From positions 5,995,501-6,059,500 of the forward strand of contig CM061096.1 of NCBI GenBank assembly GCA_030770545.1: a DNA stretch of 64,000 nt. Direction: 5' to 3'. Of this stretch, positions 24,148 to 36,529 are shown in pieces. Each line of letters starts with the position of its first letter. Position 1 is the first letter of the stretch. Under the pieces are notes generated by a model. That model ran no database searches, had not been told where the DNA came from, and saw nothing but the letters and a program-made list of their open reading frames with translations. A program made the position numbers and the translations under genes. This DNA comes from Macropodus opercularis. Taxonomy: Eukaryota; Chordata; Actinopteri; Anabantiformes; Osphronemidae.

Positions 24148-26814
24148 TCTGCAAATGTGTTTATATTTAAAACGGCTCCCGTTCAGCATCGTCACTATGG
24201 ATGCTGCGAATGCCCGAGAACAAAGCAGCAGGTGGGAGCTGAGCTGCTGACCACAAAAAAAGAAAAGAAAAATGTTTGACAAAAATGTTCAGAGGCGACC
24301 TTCGTGGCCTGACTGCAGATGAGTGGAAGCCTGTGTTTTTGATTTGTAGGATTCTGTGCTTGTGCCAAGGCCCGTTTCAATTTTCATGAGGTTTCGATGC
24401 CAACGTAGCCAATCTCAGCCATCAGTTATGGATTATGAGCTGACCTTCCACCCCATCGTCGTATTTCTTCGACAGTGCTGGACCTGAAAGATTTTTTTCC
24501 GTTTTTAAGAAAGCGAGCTGTGGCGGTGAGGTACAACTGCCTCCAACTCCACAGATACTATAGCCCGTCATTAGCAACCTCTCTACTGCTGGAAGGTTTT
24601 CTACACTTCAGATCTTTTTATGTTCGCTTTTTTTTTTCCCAGTCTTTTTGAAGTATCGTTTTACAGTGAATGCTTTTCAAAGGTTTAGATCAGTCAGCTG
24701 AAATTCTATTTTCTTATTGCCAGCAAACGGCCACAGTGGATGGATTCCACTGTGAAGTACTGGGTGTGTACTCGCTGCCTGGTAATCAGATCCCTCTGTG
24801 CCATTGACCTCTGTCTACTATATACTAAGACGCATCATCGAGCCACTTTGTTGCATCGGGTGACGTGTTCTTTCATTACCGTGAACACACACACACACGC
24901 TGTATTTTGTTCTGGCTCGGTGTCACAAGCTCCACCTGCAGAACCGAATGCTCTCCTGACCAATTCTGCACGGCTGGAATCCATCACTGACAAATGCCCC
25001 AACAAACAAACTACAGGCCGCAGACACAGACTTAGAAGTTAGAAAATTACAGAGCTTTTAAAAAGATTTAAATTGGTTTAATGAAATTATAAACTTGTTA
25101 TAATTTGTACATTATCATTATTATTTTGTTGTTTTTTTACAGTAACTGATTGGTGTCGCGTGGCTTTGACAGTGGACGAGGCAGCAGCTACAAGTGATTT
25201 CTCTTCTTCAGAACGCGACCCCTGACCTGTAACGTCTGACAGGTAATTGTACCATTTGTTCAGCATTACATTGACCGTGAGCCCGGCAAACCCTACCCAA
25301 CCCGAAAACGGTTAACGGGTTCGTCAAGCAAATGGCCAGTGTGACAACTTGCAGCATTGTTAAACCAAATTTACAGGCTTTTCTCTATAACCTCAGTGTG
25401 TCTATACATTATATACAAACACATCCTGTTAGATACGTCGACCTAGAGGGACACGCAGCGAGTTACTTGGGATAGCTGGTCACGGCATAAGGGCAAGTTT
25501 CAAGTCTGTGTTGTTGCTGTGCACCCTGGTTTGCAGTGACAATGCTGGGAATTACTCGATAGGAACATTTAAAAATCACCACAAAGTCTTTAAATACTAT
25601 TTTTACAGCGCTTTGTGTAATAATAGAATAAGTGCCAGTGGTTAAAAATACGTACCTCCATCCAGTATGTAGGTCACTTCTGGCTAATCAGCTTGTTACC
25701 TTCTTATTATCTTCTCCTTCTTTTAAACCCACAGCTGTGGACATGGACTGATCAGGTACAACTCAGTTATAAGATGACAACCTAGTGTTAATATAAAGAT
25801 TTTGAGTGTTGCAGCTTATACATAGTAACACATCCAATCGGCCCCACTGACTAGAAATGGAAACAAGGGGAAGGAAGTTACTGCAAAAGAGCCTAAAGCA
25901 GAACAGTTTGTTCCCTTAAAATCCAGGTTCAAATTAAAGCGAACAGAAAGAAAAGTAAATGCAGTGTTTTCTTATTCCAACACAGTGAATCTTTGCTCAG
26001 AGAGAACAAAGTGTAAAAAGTGAAGAAACCAATTTGTTAAGACTGCGATGGCGTGTAAGTCAAATTAATAAATAATCAGTACACCCCCTCTGTACTTTCT
26101 CATTGTTTAGCTCATCCTCTAATTAAAAGATATCTCAGCGTCTCTAAATGCTGCACTGGCTTACATTACGAGAATGGACAACAAAGAAGCAACCAGTTTG
26201 TCTCCGTTGCCGTTTTGTGAAACGAGCCGCTGTTTCCACGTGTCCCGCCACATTCGTGCGTTTGAGAGGCTCATCGGAACCGTAATCGTGTGTCCTCACG
26301 TATGGAGAATATCTGGAAGCATGTCAGACTTTCATCGACGCTGTCGCTGTAATTTTCTTTTTCAAGGGCAACTTAAAAGAGGAGTCGAGAAGAAAGTTGC
26401 GACGGCTTCTTGTTTTCCTCCACGAGACAGCCGTTTCAAAAGCAACCCGGCGCTTTCTGATGGGAGTATAGGATGACTCAGCAGGAACCCAACAGCACAT
26501 CTGACTGATTCACATTTAAACATAAACAGAAATATGGCTGCTCCAGGGAGCTCGGTGGAGGAATGGAAAGTAGCCCCAAATTTCACAGCAGCAAATCAAA
26601 CGCCTTTTTATTTAACTCCTCCTTTCTGTTTTCCTTTTCTCTCCGGGTCCCTGTAGCATTGTGCACACATAACGGCGCCTACTGATTAGGCTTATTTGAA
26701 GCACGTACCCCAGACAAAAAAAAAAAAAAGGAAAATGGAGAAGAGGAGATTTTCCCGTGTCACACCGGGATTGAACGTGGTCCTCCAGAAGAGGAGGGCC
26801 TGAGAGGATTATAT

Positions 26815-26985
26815 GGCTCAGTGGGCGCTATATTGTGTGGGGAGTGGATACAGCAGGTACCGAATCCCAGCCAAGAGATACACAGTGTTGCTAGGGATAA
26901 TGTTGCCTCCCAGCAATTAAACTCTGGAGCTTTTGGAGTGGTTTAGGAGGAAGCTTGTTAAATTATCCAATCACTCCTTTCCCCC
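26815..26985. promoter_or_regulatory. Candidate non-coding element
   Basis: Clean sequence with GGGATAATGTTGCC, CAGCAATTAAAC (26911-26921), TTAAATTATCC and a CCAAT box-like word at 26967-26971. The motif content and lack of repeats suggest a regulatory element. Support is modest. Confidence 0.33.
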
Positions 26986-28449
26986 TTTCTCTCCCTAATA
27001 CTCTGCCTCTCCACATTTTTCTTTTCCCCTCAGAACTGGAGAACTATAGGAGGAGTCATTTGCCCTCGGTAGCCTGCTGTTAAATTGAATCTTGTTATAC
27101 CAGTTCTTTGCATGTTTCTCACGCTGTCTGTGGTTCCTCAAAGTCTCTGAGCAGTAAATTTGCGTCTTACGCGTTAAACTCTCGAAACGGAGAGTTTTGA
27201 TCTGTGCAGCCTGAACGTTTTGTAGCGGCGGCGCCCCTTTAGTGCAAGAGACAAGCGACCGAACGAAGCCCAGATCATTCGTCAGGTTGTTAAACTGACA
27301 AACACCAGATGTAAAACCTCCAGATTAATACCAGACGTCGCATTCGACATAAGCGATGCTGCGATTCAAAGCGTGCTGTGTTTCACCTGTGTAATAGACC
27401 CGTGAGTGATCGGTGGTGAATGTTGCGTGGAGGAGCAGCTGAAAACGCTGGCACATGTTGCAAGCGGCACGCACAGCTGTTGTGCTCGCTTCTGCTTGTT
27501 GACATAAATCAATAGGAAGCAGGAGGAATTCGCTGAGCACCTTTTAGTCAATGGAGTAGATTTAACTGAGAACGGAGAGAACGGCCTGCGTTTGTTTTAG
27601 ATTTGATCTAATAGCGGAGGGAACTTTCCTTCATCATATTCTTTTGTGCTGATGATGTATTTGGTGCCTTTACAGGTAAAAACCAGCTCATGCTATTCGT
27701 CATTTGCTTATATCTGGCCTGACCGTGTGCGTTGGATTTAACTGGGTTTTTCTAATCTTTTATTTCTATAAAGTCTCAGCTCTGCTTAGAGGAAATGATT
27801 GTGCAGAGGTGGTGAAATCATTACTGGAAACACTCCGGTCTCTTAGTTTGATGAATAAATAAACGCGCAAACTCAGACTTAGGAAGTATTTGCTCACATA
27901 GCTCAGACTTCCTTATGTTTCTCATTACTTCATCAAGAGGTATAACTGAGTACAGGACGCCGCTTGTTTGCTTCATTAGACAGTTTCGTATGCTGTTTTC
28001 TTTTTAGTGCTTGATTCAGTGGTTCGGCTTTTTGAGTTTGTTTATTTCAATCTTCATTTAATGAAAAAAACTACGACACATTTCTCGCTACGAACTGTTC
28101 GAATGTATTCGAGTATAGGTTTTACCCTTTTCCTTGAAACTTGAACTGAATTCACCTTTTCTTCACTTTACCTCCGTTCAGCGTGTTTTACTTTAGAGGA
28201 AGGTGTTTGATAACTTTGACCGTCGTCCTCATCCGGTGGGGGGGGGACAAACCATTTCAAAGGTGAAAGTCCAAAACATTCCAATCCTCCCTAATTTATT
28301 TCCAAATGTGGCACCGCGCTTCCTAAAACTCTTGGGACTTCTGTGTCCGGAGTTCCAGGTCAGTTGGCGATGGTGCAGCAGTGCTGCGTTCACCCACACA
28401 CGCACCCCAAGGTAACTGTGGGTAGTAGAGCCCCAAAGCTTCATCGTCC
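26986..28449. other. Gene-free sequence
   Basis: No exon or repeat family is recognised. It contains AT-leaning filler, a CGAATGTATTCGAG patch near 28100 and a G8 run at about 28241-28248. Short frames on both strands have no protein signature. Confidence 0.55.
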
Positions 28450-28700
28450 AGGACAAATTGGTTGCAAGCGGCTCATTTACTCGGAGCCGTCATGAATGGA
28501 CTGTGCCGTGACTGTGTAAACAAGTGCAAAGACTCCCAAGGGCATTCCTGCATAAATAATGACTCCAAGAGATGTTTGCCATTTGTACCACTCACTGGTT
28601 GCAGACATGGGTCAGCTAGTCTCCTCTGTGGGGAGTCTTCAGTAAACAACAGCCAGCGTGTCCATTAATGGCTGTGGAAAGTTTACCTGGTCTCAGGTGC
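28450..28700. promoter_or_regulatory. Candidate conserved non-coding element with FOX-like sites
   Basis: The block holds GTGTAAACAAG and AGTAAACAAC (forkhead-like), CATAAATAATGAC, CCATTAATGGC and SOX-like words without repeat noise. A 58-codon plus frame from the ATG at 28492 is rich in cysteine (eight Cys), but the overlap with enhancer-like DNA and the lack of splice or signal-peptide features make chance the better explanation. Confidence 0.38.
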
Positions 28701-28858
28701 AAAGGGCTGGGCTGGGGGGGGGGGGTCATTTGGCTTTATCCTTGCTTATTTGCCGGCCTTTGGTTTTTGGGAAAAGTTACTTCCAAGCTTTCTGTTTTGG
28801 TTGGAACGATGCTTATATTTGGCTGATTTTTATTCTGCCCAGGTGAGTGGACTCGTTT

Positions 28859-28881
28859 TGTGTGTGTGTGTGTGTGTGTGT
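28859..28881. repeat. (TG)n microsatellite
   Basis: Eleven TG units directly after GTTT, 340 bp upstream of the much longer (TG)50 tract. A GTGAGT donor-like word precedes it, but no exon was identified. Confidence 0.92.
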
Positions 28882-29218
28882 TCGTTCGGACTTTTGAGGG
28901 ACTTGTGTTTTGTCAGGCTGCCAGAGGAGATATTGTGGCAGCAGGTGATGCGTCAAAACGCATCACATGCCCTGTCATTTCGGCCGAGCACGCGCTCTAC
29001 TCCAATACCGCAAAACACGGTACTTGACTGCAAACGCCACTTATTCTTTTAGTTTCAGTGGTCTTTGCAAGCGTGAGAAACTTGGTGACCTTGTTGTTGT
29101 TTTGCTTTCTAGCGAGTTGTTTCCACTTTTCTTGGCGGGAGAGTAAAACAGCAACGGCAAAACAGTCTCCGCACACTGGAGGAATCAACACTCTGAGTTT
29201 GATTAAACTGCTGCAAAC

Positions 29219-29322
<104 letters not shown>

Positions 29323-29731
29323 AGACATTAGATGAGGGACTAATGTGCTGCCCCGAGAGCAACAGTTCTATGTTTCAGTTATTGTACTTATTATATGTAA
29401 TTATGACAGTAATGTAAGCTCAGCATCTTTTTGCGATTTCTCATTAGTAGACTGTGTGGTATAAAATCTTGTAAGAAGCACTGACAAAAGTCAGAACTCC
29501 TTCTTATTAGAAGGTCCTTCCAAACCTTTCATATTTTGTTCACCGTAGTATTTTATATCACGTCTGTGCAGCACAACGTCGGTGTGAATCATCTAAGGCA
29601 CAAAGCACTGGGGTGATTCAGCGTCTCTTTATCTCCAGTGTGAATTAACTACTAGAGACCAGGGGTCACTTTTGAACATCCAGTGGCACCCGAGGATATG
29701 GATCGCCTGCGAGAAGCCGTTGACAGAGATG

Positions 29732-30370
29732 CTAAACAACTAAGAGGAGGGGGAAAGAACAATGTACAATGTACAGTGAAGAGACTGTGGAGGCCCAAAC
29801 CACAAAAGCATGTACAGTATAAAAAAAACTCCAGTGAGCGTAAAGAGAAGAAAAACACCTGCATGTGGCTACAGACGCGCACCTTATACCAGCTTTTTCT
29901 TTTTTTTTTTTACACGCGTGACTCGATTTTGTCATGATCGTGTGGCGTTCATGGTCCTCGGGGGTCATCCTCAAGGGACAATGAATGAGTGTTGGTTGCC
30001 CATCCAGCACTTGTGGAGCCAGGATACCCATTAGCCGACTGAGCATCATCCCTGGTGTGGCTCTAGTCGCTGAACTTCTCCGTCCCTCTGGGTCTTCACG
30101 CGCGGCTCCCGACTCGTCTTCGCGACTGCGCCTGTCGATAGCCTGGAGCTCTGCATTGAGCTGTTTTTCTTTCTTTATTCTTCTTTTTTTTTTAAGACTG
30201 CCACCCAGGCTTCGCGCAGCACCCCCCCCCCCCCCCCAATTGTGTTGCATAATTGTGTGGCATATACATATCCGCTCCGAGCGTGGGTTTGAGGGGGAAT
30301 GCAAAGCAAGAGGATGTGTCAGTGGGAGAGTGGGGAAGAAAGAGAGAGGAACACAAAGCGACTCCCACAC
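29732..30370 (-). other. Longest open frame, unrecognised, probably chance
   Basis: This 212-codon frame is the longest in the window. Its amino part is glycine- and lysine-rich because it reads the C16 tract (30222-30237) and a T-rich tract in reverse. Its middle (about residues 70-150) is hydrophilic and looks more ordinary, and its end is hydrophobic and cysteine-rich. It has no signal peptide, conserved motif or family resemblance that I know, and the length is close to the chance maximum for a window of this size. I list it only so it can be checked. Confidence 0.1.
30222..30237. repeat. Poly-C tract (C16)
   Basis: An uninterrupted run of 16 C, 30 bp after a T10-type run. Such tracts are prone to slippage and assembly error, so exact length is uncertain. 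Confidence 0.9.
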
Positions 30371-31260
30371 GTCATTAGCTTAAACAGCGCGTGTATCCGT
30401 TATCCTGTAAGAAGAAGATGGGGGAGAAAGCAGGAGCCCGCATCCACTGTGCCTCAACACGGGATAGAGACATACAACAAATCTCCACACTTAGACTCGA
30501 CCATCTGTTCGTCTTGGAGAAGAGCACGCCTTTGCGACACTTTTTTCTCCCCTCCCTCAGAAACCATCAAGCTCTCTCAGAAACCAGACAGCTTGACAAA
30601 GTGACACGCCTGGATGCCAGCCCTGTGGCTCCACGTTTTCTTTCTCCTCCTTTTAGACTTTCACATTTTTTCCAGATAGTTTGCATATCTAAATCCGGTT
30701 TCCGATAGCGAATGCAAAACACAATGTGACATAATACAATTTGAATTCCGTGTGAGGAATGGGATTATCTTGGTTGTGATTGTCAGCGCGGCGTTACAGT
30801 AATCACTTTCTTCCAGGAGTGAAGACGTGACTCACTCACAAGTTGACCCGCTGTCATTATCTGTTCACTCTGACACTGTTTATGCGTTTGGCTCGATAGT
30901 TTGTTTTCCTTCAGGTAAATTTGAAATGAATTCGGAAATAAAGGAATGATGAAAAATGAGTAATCCTGTTGCAAATTGGAACGAGGAGTAAATCCCACCG
31001 GCGGTAAATCCCTCGCTGTTTCTATCATTCCCTCGCTTTTTCGGATGCTGGGCAGGAAGTGGTCCATCGTCACACTGTGGACGCGTCACGGGCTTGTTCT
31101 CGATGCTCTGTCCAGCCAGACGGACTCTCTGGTGGTCTAACTGGTCTAACACGTCATGATGTAGTACAGTCCGCACCAAGGGTTGCTTCTTCAGTGCTGG
31201 TTATGTTAGTACTGAATTGATTTCAGTTACTGTATATACAGACATAAATGCTGCAAATGG

Positions 31261-31284
31261 AAAAAAGAAGAAGAAGAAGAAAAC
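31261..31284. repeat. (AAG)n simple repeat
   Basis: A short A-rich tract grading into five or so AAG units. It is a polypurine microsatellite with no other associated feature. Confidence 0.85.
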
Positions 31285-32858
31285 AAATCACTTGGAACTG
31301 GAAATAATCTGTTAAAACTACTTTTTAAAAAATGTGGAGTTTTAACGCTTTGCTTCATCATTATCAGATTTAGACATTTTCACACTTGAGTAGCCAAAGC
31401 GATCCTGATAAAAAAAAAATGCTGCATCACTTTCACGCTTGCAGATTCACCACAAATACGCTGATAGCTCGTCAGGTAAATAGAAGAGTGGACATCAAAG
31501 CAGGGCAAAAGCTGAGGGTCACACTGAAGACCAGGATTCCTCAAACGAAGGTGGACGAACGGCCTCTTCTCCTGGCAGCCGTGTGTTAAGTAGAGCATGG
31601 GTCTGTCTGTGTTTGGGGCTGTGATATCTGGGTGACTGCACCCTCCCGCCCGCCTCGGCCTAGGGGTGACACGTGGCCGGCTATGCATCAGGTTTTGGAG
31701 CGCTTGGCCCAGGCGTTGTCCTCTCTCCGCGGCCTCGCAAAGAGGACATCCATCAGAACCGGTGTAACCTACCACGTGGCCACGCTCCTCTGCTCATACC
31801 ATTTGTTAACCACTTGTTAAATATGTGCTCGCGTGTTTGTGTCTGACCACGAAAAAGCGTTTCAGGCATGTGGTGTCGCTTGTTACGCAAACTTTCAGTT
31901 TGGACTTCACGGCATTAAAATTCATGCCGTTTGTATTTTCGTCTGTTTTTTTTCAAGGCCGCCGACGATCCTAATTGACTCGTTGGCTAATTAAATTTTG
32001 TTTTATCAAAAATAATTAAGAATTTGTTTAAGGAAAGGCAAACTTGTCTTTTAATCCCGCTGAACATGGCGCAGATGAAAAGAGCCCCGAGCTTTCAACT
32101 TCACACAGATACAATGAGGGCTTAAATCGGTATTCAGTGACTGAGAGGGACACAGCAGTCGATGATGGCCCGCGCTATGTACTTCACACTCACAACTATT
32201 TGTTGCTCAGTGACATTGAGGCGACCCAGAAAATTCTATGTCATTAAATGCTTGGAAGATTTTCTTCTTCTCTTTTTTTTTTTTTTTGTTTTTGTCCCCG
32301 CTGACCGCGATTTGTTCCCTGCTCCACAACGCGTTGCTTGTTTCTCCGGCTGGAGTGTCATCGCTTTGTCTGTCCTGCTGTAATGAAATTCTACAATTAC
32401 TGTGCTCTTCAAGCCTGTTTGTTTTTGTTTCCCTGCTGCTTCCCACAGTCTTGCATCAGAGCCACAGCTTTGCTCTGGATGCTACCAAATGGGTTTCCTA
32501 GATACCCGCGCACAACGCCGTTTAATTCTGGTTACACAACACTAGATGTCACTCCAATGTTCTGCGATTAGTTTGATGTGACTGCTTTTGCCCACAGTCT
32601 AGGTGGACATCCCCACTCGCCATTTAGCGCATTTCCGCACATGCTTTCACATCACATTACATCACACATTGCCGCAGTCGACCACGGATCAAACGCTTGT
32701 GTCATCCAAGTTGAAGATGTTGTCTCAGATAAGCAGATTTAAAGTGTGTGTTGTTTGAGCAGAAAACTGAAGAGTGGTTAGCACTGTGGTGTGATCCTTG
32801 GTCTCGAGGGGAGGCTCCCGCTTGTCAGAATGTGCTGTTGCAGGATCTTCCTGATGAA

Positions 32859-32899
32859 GTCATTAAGAAGTCATTAAGAAACCATTAAGAATCATTAAG
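32859..32899. repeat. 11-bp tandem repeat, about 3.7 copies
   Basis: Units GTCATTAAGAA (32859-32869), GTCATTAAGAA (32870-32880), ACCATTAAGAA (32881-32891) and a partial TCATTAAG (32892-32899). Each contains CATTAA, a homeodomain-type core, at 11-bp spacing (about one helical turn). It is either a tiny minisatellite or a phased binding-site array. Confidence 0.85.
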
Positions 32900-32994
32900 T
32901 CGGCGAGGTGGCACTCCAATGCACGCACAGCGAAGGCACCAGGCATCAGGAAAACTTGTTAATCACGCAGTTTATTTGTTTCCCCAGTGTGAGA

Positions 32995-33215
32995 CTGTAA
33001 ATACTATGACAGTGTGTTGAAGTGTGCATCCTAATGAAAGTCTGTATTAGCTCCTCTGCCAGTGTGCGAATGCCTGCCTCCAGAGGGGCCACTCTCATCA
33101 TCACACGATGGCTGCCTCCTCGCCAGCTAAGTCTCTAAAGCAATAAACAAGAGCACGGGTTTCTGATTCTCTCCGCTCATTTTTCCCCTTAATCGGCCAG
33201 GTGGCTGATCTGTGA
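32995..33215. promoter_or_regulatory. Candidate non-coding element
   Basis: Clean sequence with GTAAATACTATG, CCTAATGAAAG, GTATTAGC, GCAATAAACAAG and CCTTAATCGG words and no homopolymers. It lies about 100 bp after the CATTAA tandem array, which may belong to the same element. Confidence 0.36.
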
Positions 33216-34519
33216 AACGGCAGAAATATCGGGGAGCGCTGCACTTTGTATTTTTTCGCTCCTCTTTGTGTTCATTCACAATCTGTGAGCTGCTCACTTA
33301 TGGATTTGCGTGTAGTCAAGGATGCACTTGCCATGTATATGGCTGAACCCACTGTTTTTCTAGCTGATTGTCGGCAAACACTAGAAGCTCTATACTGTGA
33401 CAGGTCAGGATGAGGAGAGCGCTGCTTGAAAACCACCAAAGAGCTCTTATCTTACTCATTAGGTCTGAGGGAGATGTTGCCTTCCTTTATGATTATTTCC
33501 ATACCGTAAATCTCTTATTAGCAGGTCCCTCTAAACCAAACCCTCGGAGACACAAGGCTATCTCACCAGGCAGGACGAAGGTTAAACCGCTGCCTGGTGC
33601 TGCTATCAGCCAAAATTAGAAAACAACAATTAAAGCTCCTAACAGTTAGCAGCAGCCACGAAGAAACACTTTGGCATAGACGATACGGAAGCAACACAAG
33701 ACTACTAACAGCTTCAAAGACGCTAAGTCATCTGTTCCCAAACTGCAGGAACATCAGTCAAAAGCGACAAAGAAGCTGCTATATACTGCTTAACCTGTCA
33801 AGGAGACCAATTTTAAGAAATCATACGCCAAAAAGGGAAGATGTGACGCATCAGGCTGTGTAGCATGATGGCTGAATAATGAACCCGAAGTGAAGAAACA
33901 CTTCAGCTTCCTGGCCTTTACTCCCAATTTTCACTTGTGCTCACCTCTTATCCTTCCGCTGTTTGTTGGCTGTAACTGGGTTAGTGTCACGGCCAGCCGA
34001 TGCCACAGCAGATCCGTCAGGACTCTCACGTGCCTCCGCTCACAGTGCAGCTGCAGAACCGAACTGAACCGAAACGAGATGATTTAAAAAAAAAAAAAAA
34101 AATTAGTTCCACCTGAAAACGACTCAACGGCAGCTGTGGCATGAGAGATATGACACGTGTCGTTCCCGGCATGTTCCAGGAACCTCTGTCCAGCTCTGGG
34201 GCCTGTGAATCATTTAATGCCACCCCGCAGACCGTGACCAAACATCCAAAACAAACGTACAGGTGTATTTAACAAAGCGTCCCGTGTGGACACACTTTAG
34301 CAACCCATCACTGAGCTGCCGTTCACCTGTTCGCAGCCATAGGAAAATATTGACATAAATGCTGTCAAAATACCAAGAAAAAATAAAAAAAAAACTACTT
34401 GACAGATGGTTTTCCGCTGCCATATTTAGCTCACGGATGTGCCTTTGTCTGCACTTTTTTGGCTTGACAGCTCTCTCTGCTGCTTTTCTACCCCAAAAAA
34501 CACAACCCTCCTGCCGCCT
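33216..34519. other. Gene-free sequence
   Basis: No gene is supported. An A17 tract lies at 34086-34102 and an A10 run near 34387-34396. Frames of 65-88 codons (33410-34087, plus) are unrecognised. The GAACCGAACTGAACCGAAAC stretch at about 34056-34075 is a short degenerate tandem of GAACC/GAAC units. Confidence 0.52.
34086..34102. repeat. Poly-A tract (A17)
   Basis: A homopolymer of 17 A following GATTT. No retroposon body is evident on either side. Confidence 0.88.
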
Positions 34520-34640
34520 GCGTGACCCGGGTCAGCCGACTTCTCTCAGGGATTAATCCTGGTTGTGTGTAAACACATTAACTGGCAATTAATATGGAGA
34601 TTCTGCTCCAGATGTGCTTGTAAAAGTGGAGTTTGGACTT
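34520..34640. promoter_or_regulatory. Candidate element with OTX/CRX/PITX-type palindrome and FOX site
   Basis: GGATTAATCC at 34550-34559 is a perfect palindrome of two overlapping TAATCC sites, the preferred core of K50 (bicoid-type) homeodomains such as OTX, CRX, PITX and GSC. TGTAAACA (34568-34575), a forkhead core, follows 8 bp later, then CATTAACTGG and CAATTAAT (34586-34593). This is known motif knowledge applied to visible sequence; occupancy is not shown. Confidence 0.4.
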
Positions 34641-36529
34641 GGCAGGCGGCGTTTCTGATCCATATGGGTTAACCGCTGAAGCAATATTCCACCTGCTCCT
34701 GCTCCATTATTTTTCACACAGGCAAACAAATGCCCCAAATGAGAGTCCCAGCATTTGGTCGCTGATGGAGGGGGGTGGGGGGTGCTCCTCAGTCCTGCAG
34801 CATCCGTATACACCTGGTTAGTATGTGTTCAGACGCGCTATGTTAATTCCAGTCCTCCCACACTTGGAACATGATGATGTGAGGGTTTCATCAACAGCTG
34901 CAACTGTCTGTCGAGTGATACAACGTTGCTGCAGTATCGTCGTTTTTCTGTCAACTAGTTGGAGTCGACAAAGTTTCGCTGTCGGATTGCATTGATAACA
35001 TGGAAGAAAATGATGTAAAATGTGGAAATAGTCAAAGCCTGTAGCAGTGGCTCAATCCCATCTGTGGAATTTCACCTCAGCCGCACAGACGACCCGAGAT
35101 TCCTCAAACAAATTGAACCGAATTGTGCTAAATTACTTTTTTTTTTGATCGATCTGCCTTATTTTCAGGCCATGTAATTTAATCCTCCTATTACTAGGCC
35201 TATATATCATCTTTGTTTATAAAGAAAGGGCGATCAATAGAAAATAATAGTGACTCTCTTTGAAAATGAATCAATGTGAAACGTGTTGCTGCAGTATTAT
35301 CATTCAAAAGCAGCGTGGCAGCCTGATCTGCCTCGTGTGCTATCGCAGCCTCAGTGGCAAAAGTCTTATCTCAGTGGCGGCATGGAGGCATTAAAATAAA
35401 ACAAACAGGGGGAGAATAACACACTGGAACCGATAAAACTTGCGCCGCGTGTCAACCAGAAACTTAATTTCTACCCTTGCGCGGGGACGGCCGCCGCGTC
35501 CGCCTGGGTGCTTTGCAGTCCTCTGGCCTCCTCCGTCAGGTGCGAGCAGGTCACAGCTGAGAAATTGTGTAATTCCCACTGCGGTGATCAGTCACATCAA
35601 CCAGCTGCACGACGAGTGATTGCATACGCGCTCTGTTAAGTCCTCTCATCAGGATTTCCTCAAAAACACCCACTGATTTTACAATTCGCGACAGAAGTGG
35701 CTAGTTTTCATGTGCCACACGTCGCCTCTGTGGTTTTTATTTTGTTTTATTTTTTTTGTATTATTTTCATATTCTATGGCACAAGAACTGCGGCAGTCTT
35801 CTCCTCCACAGTAGGGACTCCATGTTAGAAATATAAACGCCTGCATATTTCACAGCTGTTCCCCAGTAGAAAGCACACGCACGCATTTAATGTGTTTGCA
35901 TTGAACAATCGCAGGATTCCCAGGCTGGTTGCATCAGTTCCGTCTTTTCTTTCTGTCTGTACTCCGGTGTGATGAAAACGCAGGTGCACAGGAAGACGTT
36001 GATCTTATTTTCGGCTTGACGCGTTACTCCTGTGTATTAAACTCATTAAATGTTCATCTTGTAAGTAACAATAAATCTTAGATGCAGATGTTGCCTCTGA
36101 TACTCCGGCGCCGTTTCTGTGTAGGATTATTGTGGCATTAGTAGAAAAGAAAAACAGCATAAAAGTATATTAACAAAACCAATGATTTCTTTACGCAACC
36201 ACAGCAATCACTAAGGGGACGTTCTTAAATAACGCTGGATGTGACAGGAAGCCGTGGGCGTCTGTAGCAAAGAATGTTTGTTTATTTATTTATTTTTTTG
36301 ATAATATCACCACTGGTTTTAAAGAGATCACATTTAATTTGCTATATCATGGTGTTAAAATGCTTTACGTAGCTGTGTAAAGGCAGTGGGGGTGTGTTGG
36401 CTTAAATTAAACATCCCCAGCAAGCGACTCAAACAACATACCAAGCTGCTAGCTGTTTATCGAGTAGCAGCCACAAACCTCCCACTCTCTGCCACATGAG
36501 GTCTGTCCTCCAGCTCAGCCCCCGGATGG

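Larger units (their letters stand above)
22921..26814. other. Gene-free sequence with microsatellite, G/A runs and CpG cluster
   Basis: No gene is supported. Contents: A12 near 23440, G11 (23543-23553) next to A12 (23556-23567), (TG)n at 23734-23772, a CpG-dense patch at 24020-24147, a short CA run near 24888 and A13 at 26716-26728. The part from 25040 to 26170 is AT-rich and featureless apart from a few TTAAT words. Confidence 0.5.

Noticed and set aside
28492..28668. 58-codon cysteine-rich frame resembling a small secreted peptide
   Set aside because: It has eight cysteines but no signal peptide, no acceptor or donor logic, and it overlaps an enhancer-like block with FOX-like and homeodomain words. 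Chance is the simpler explanation.
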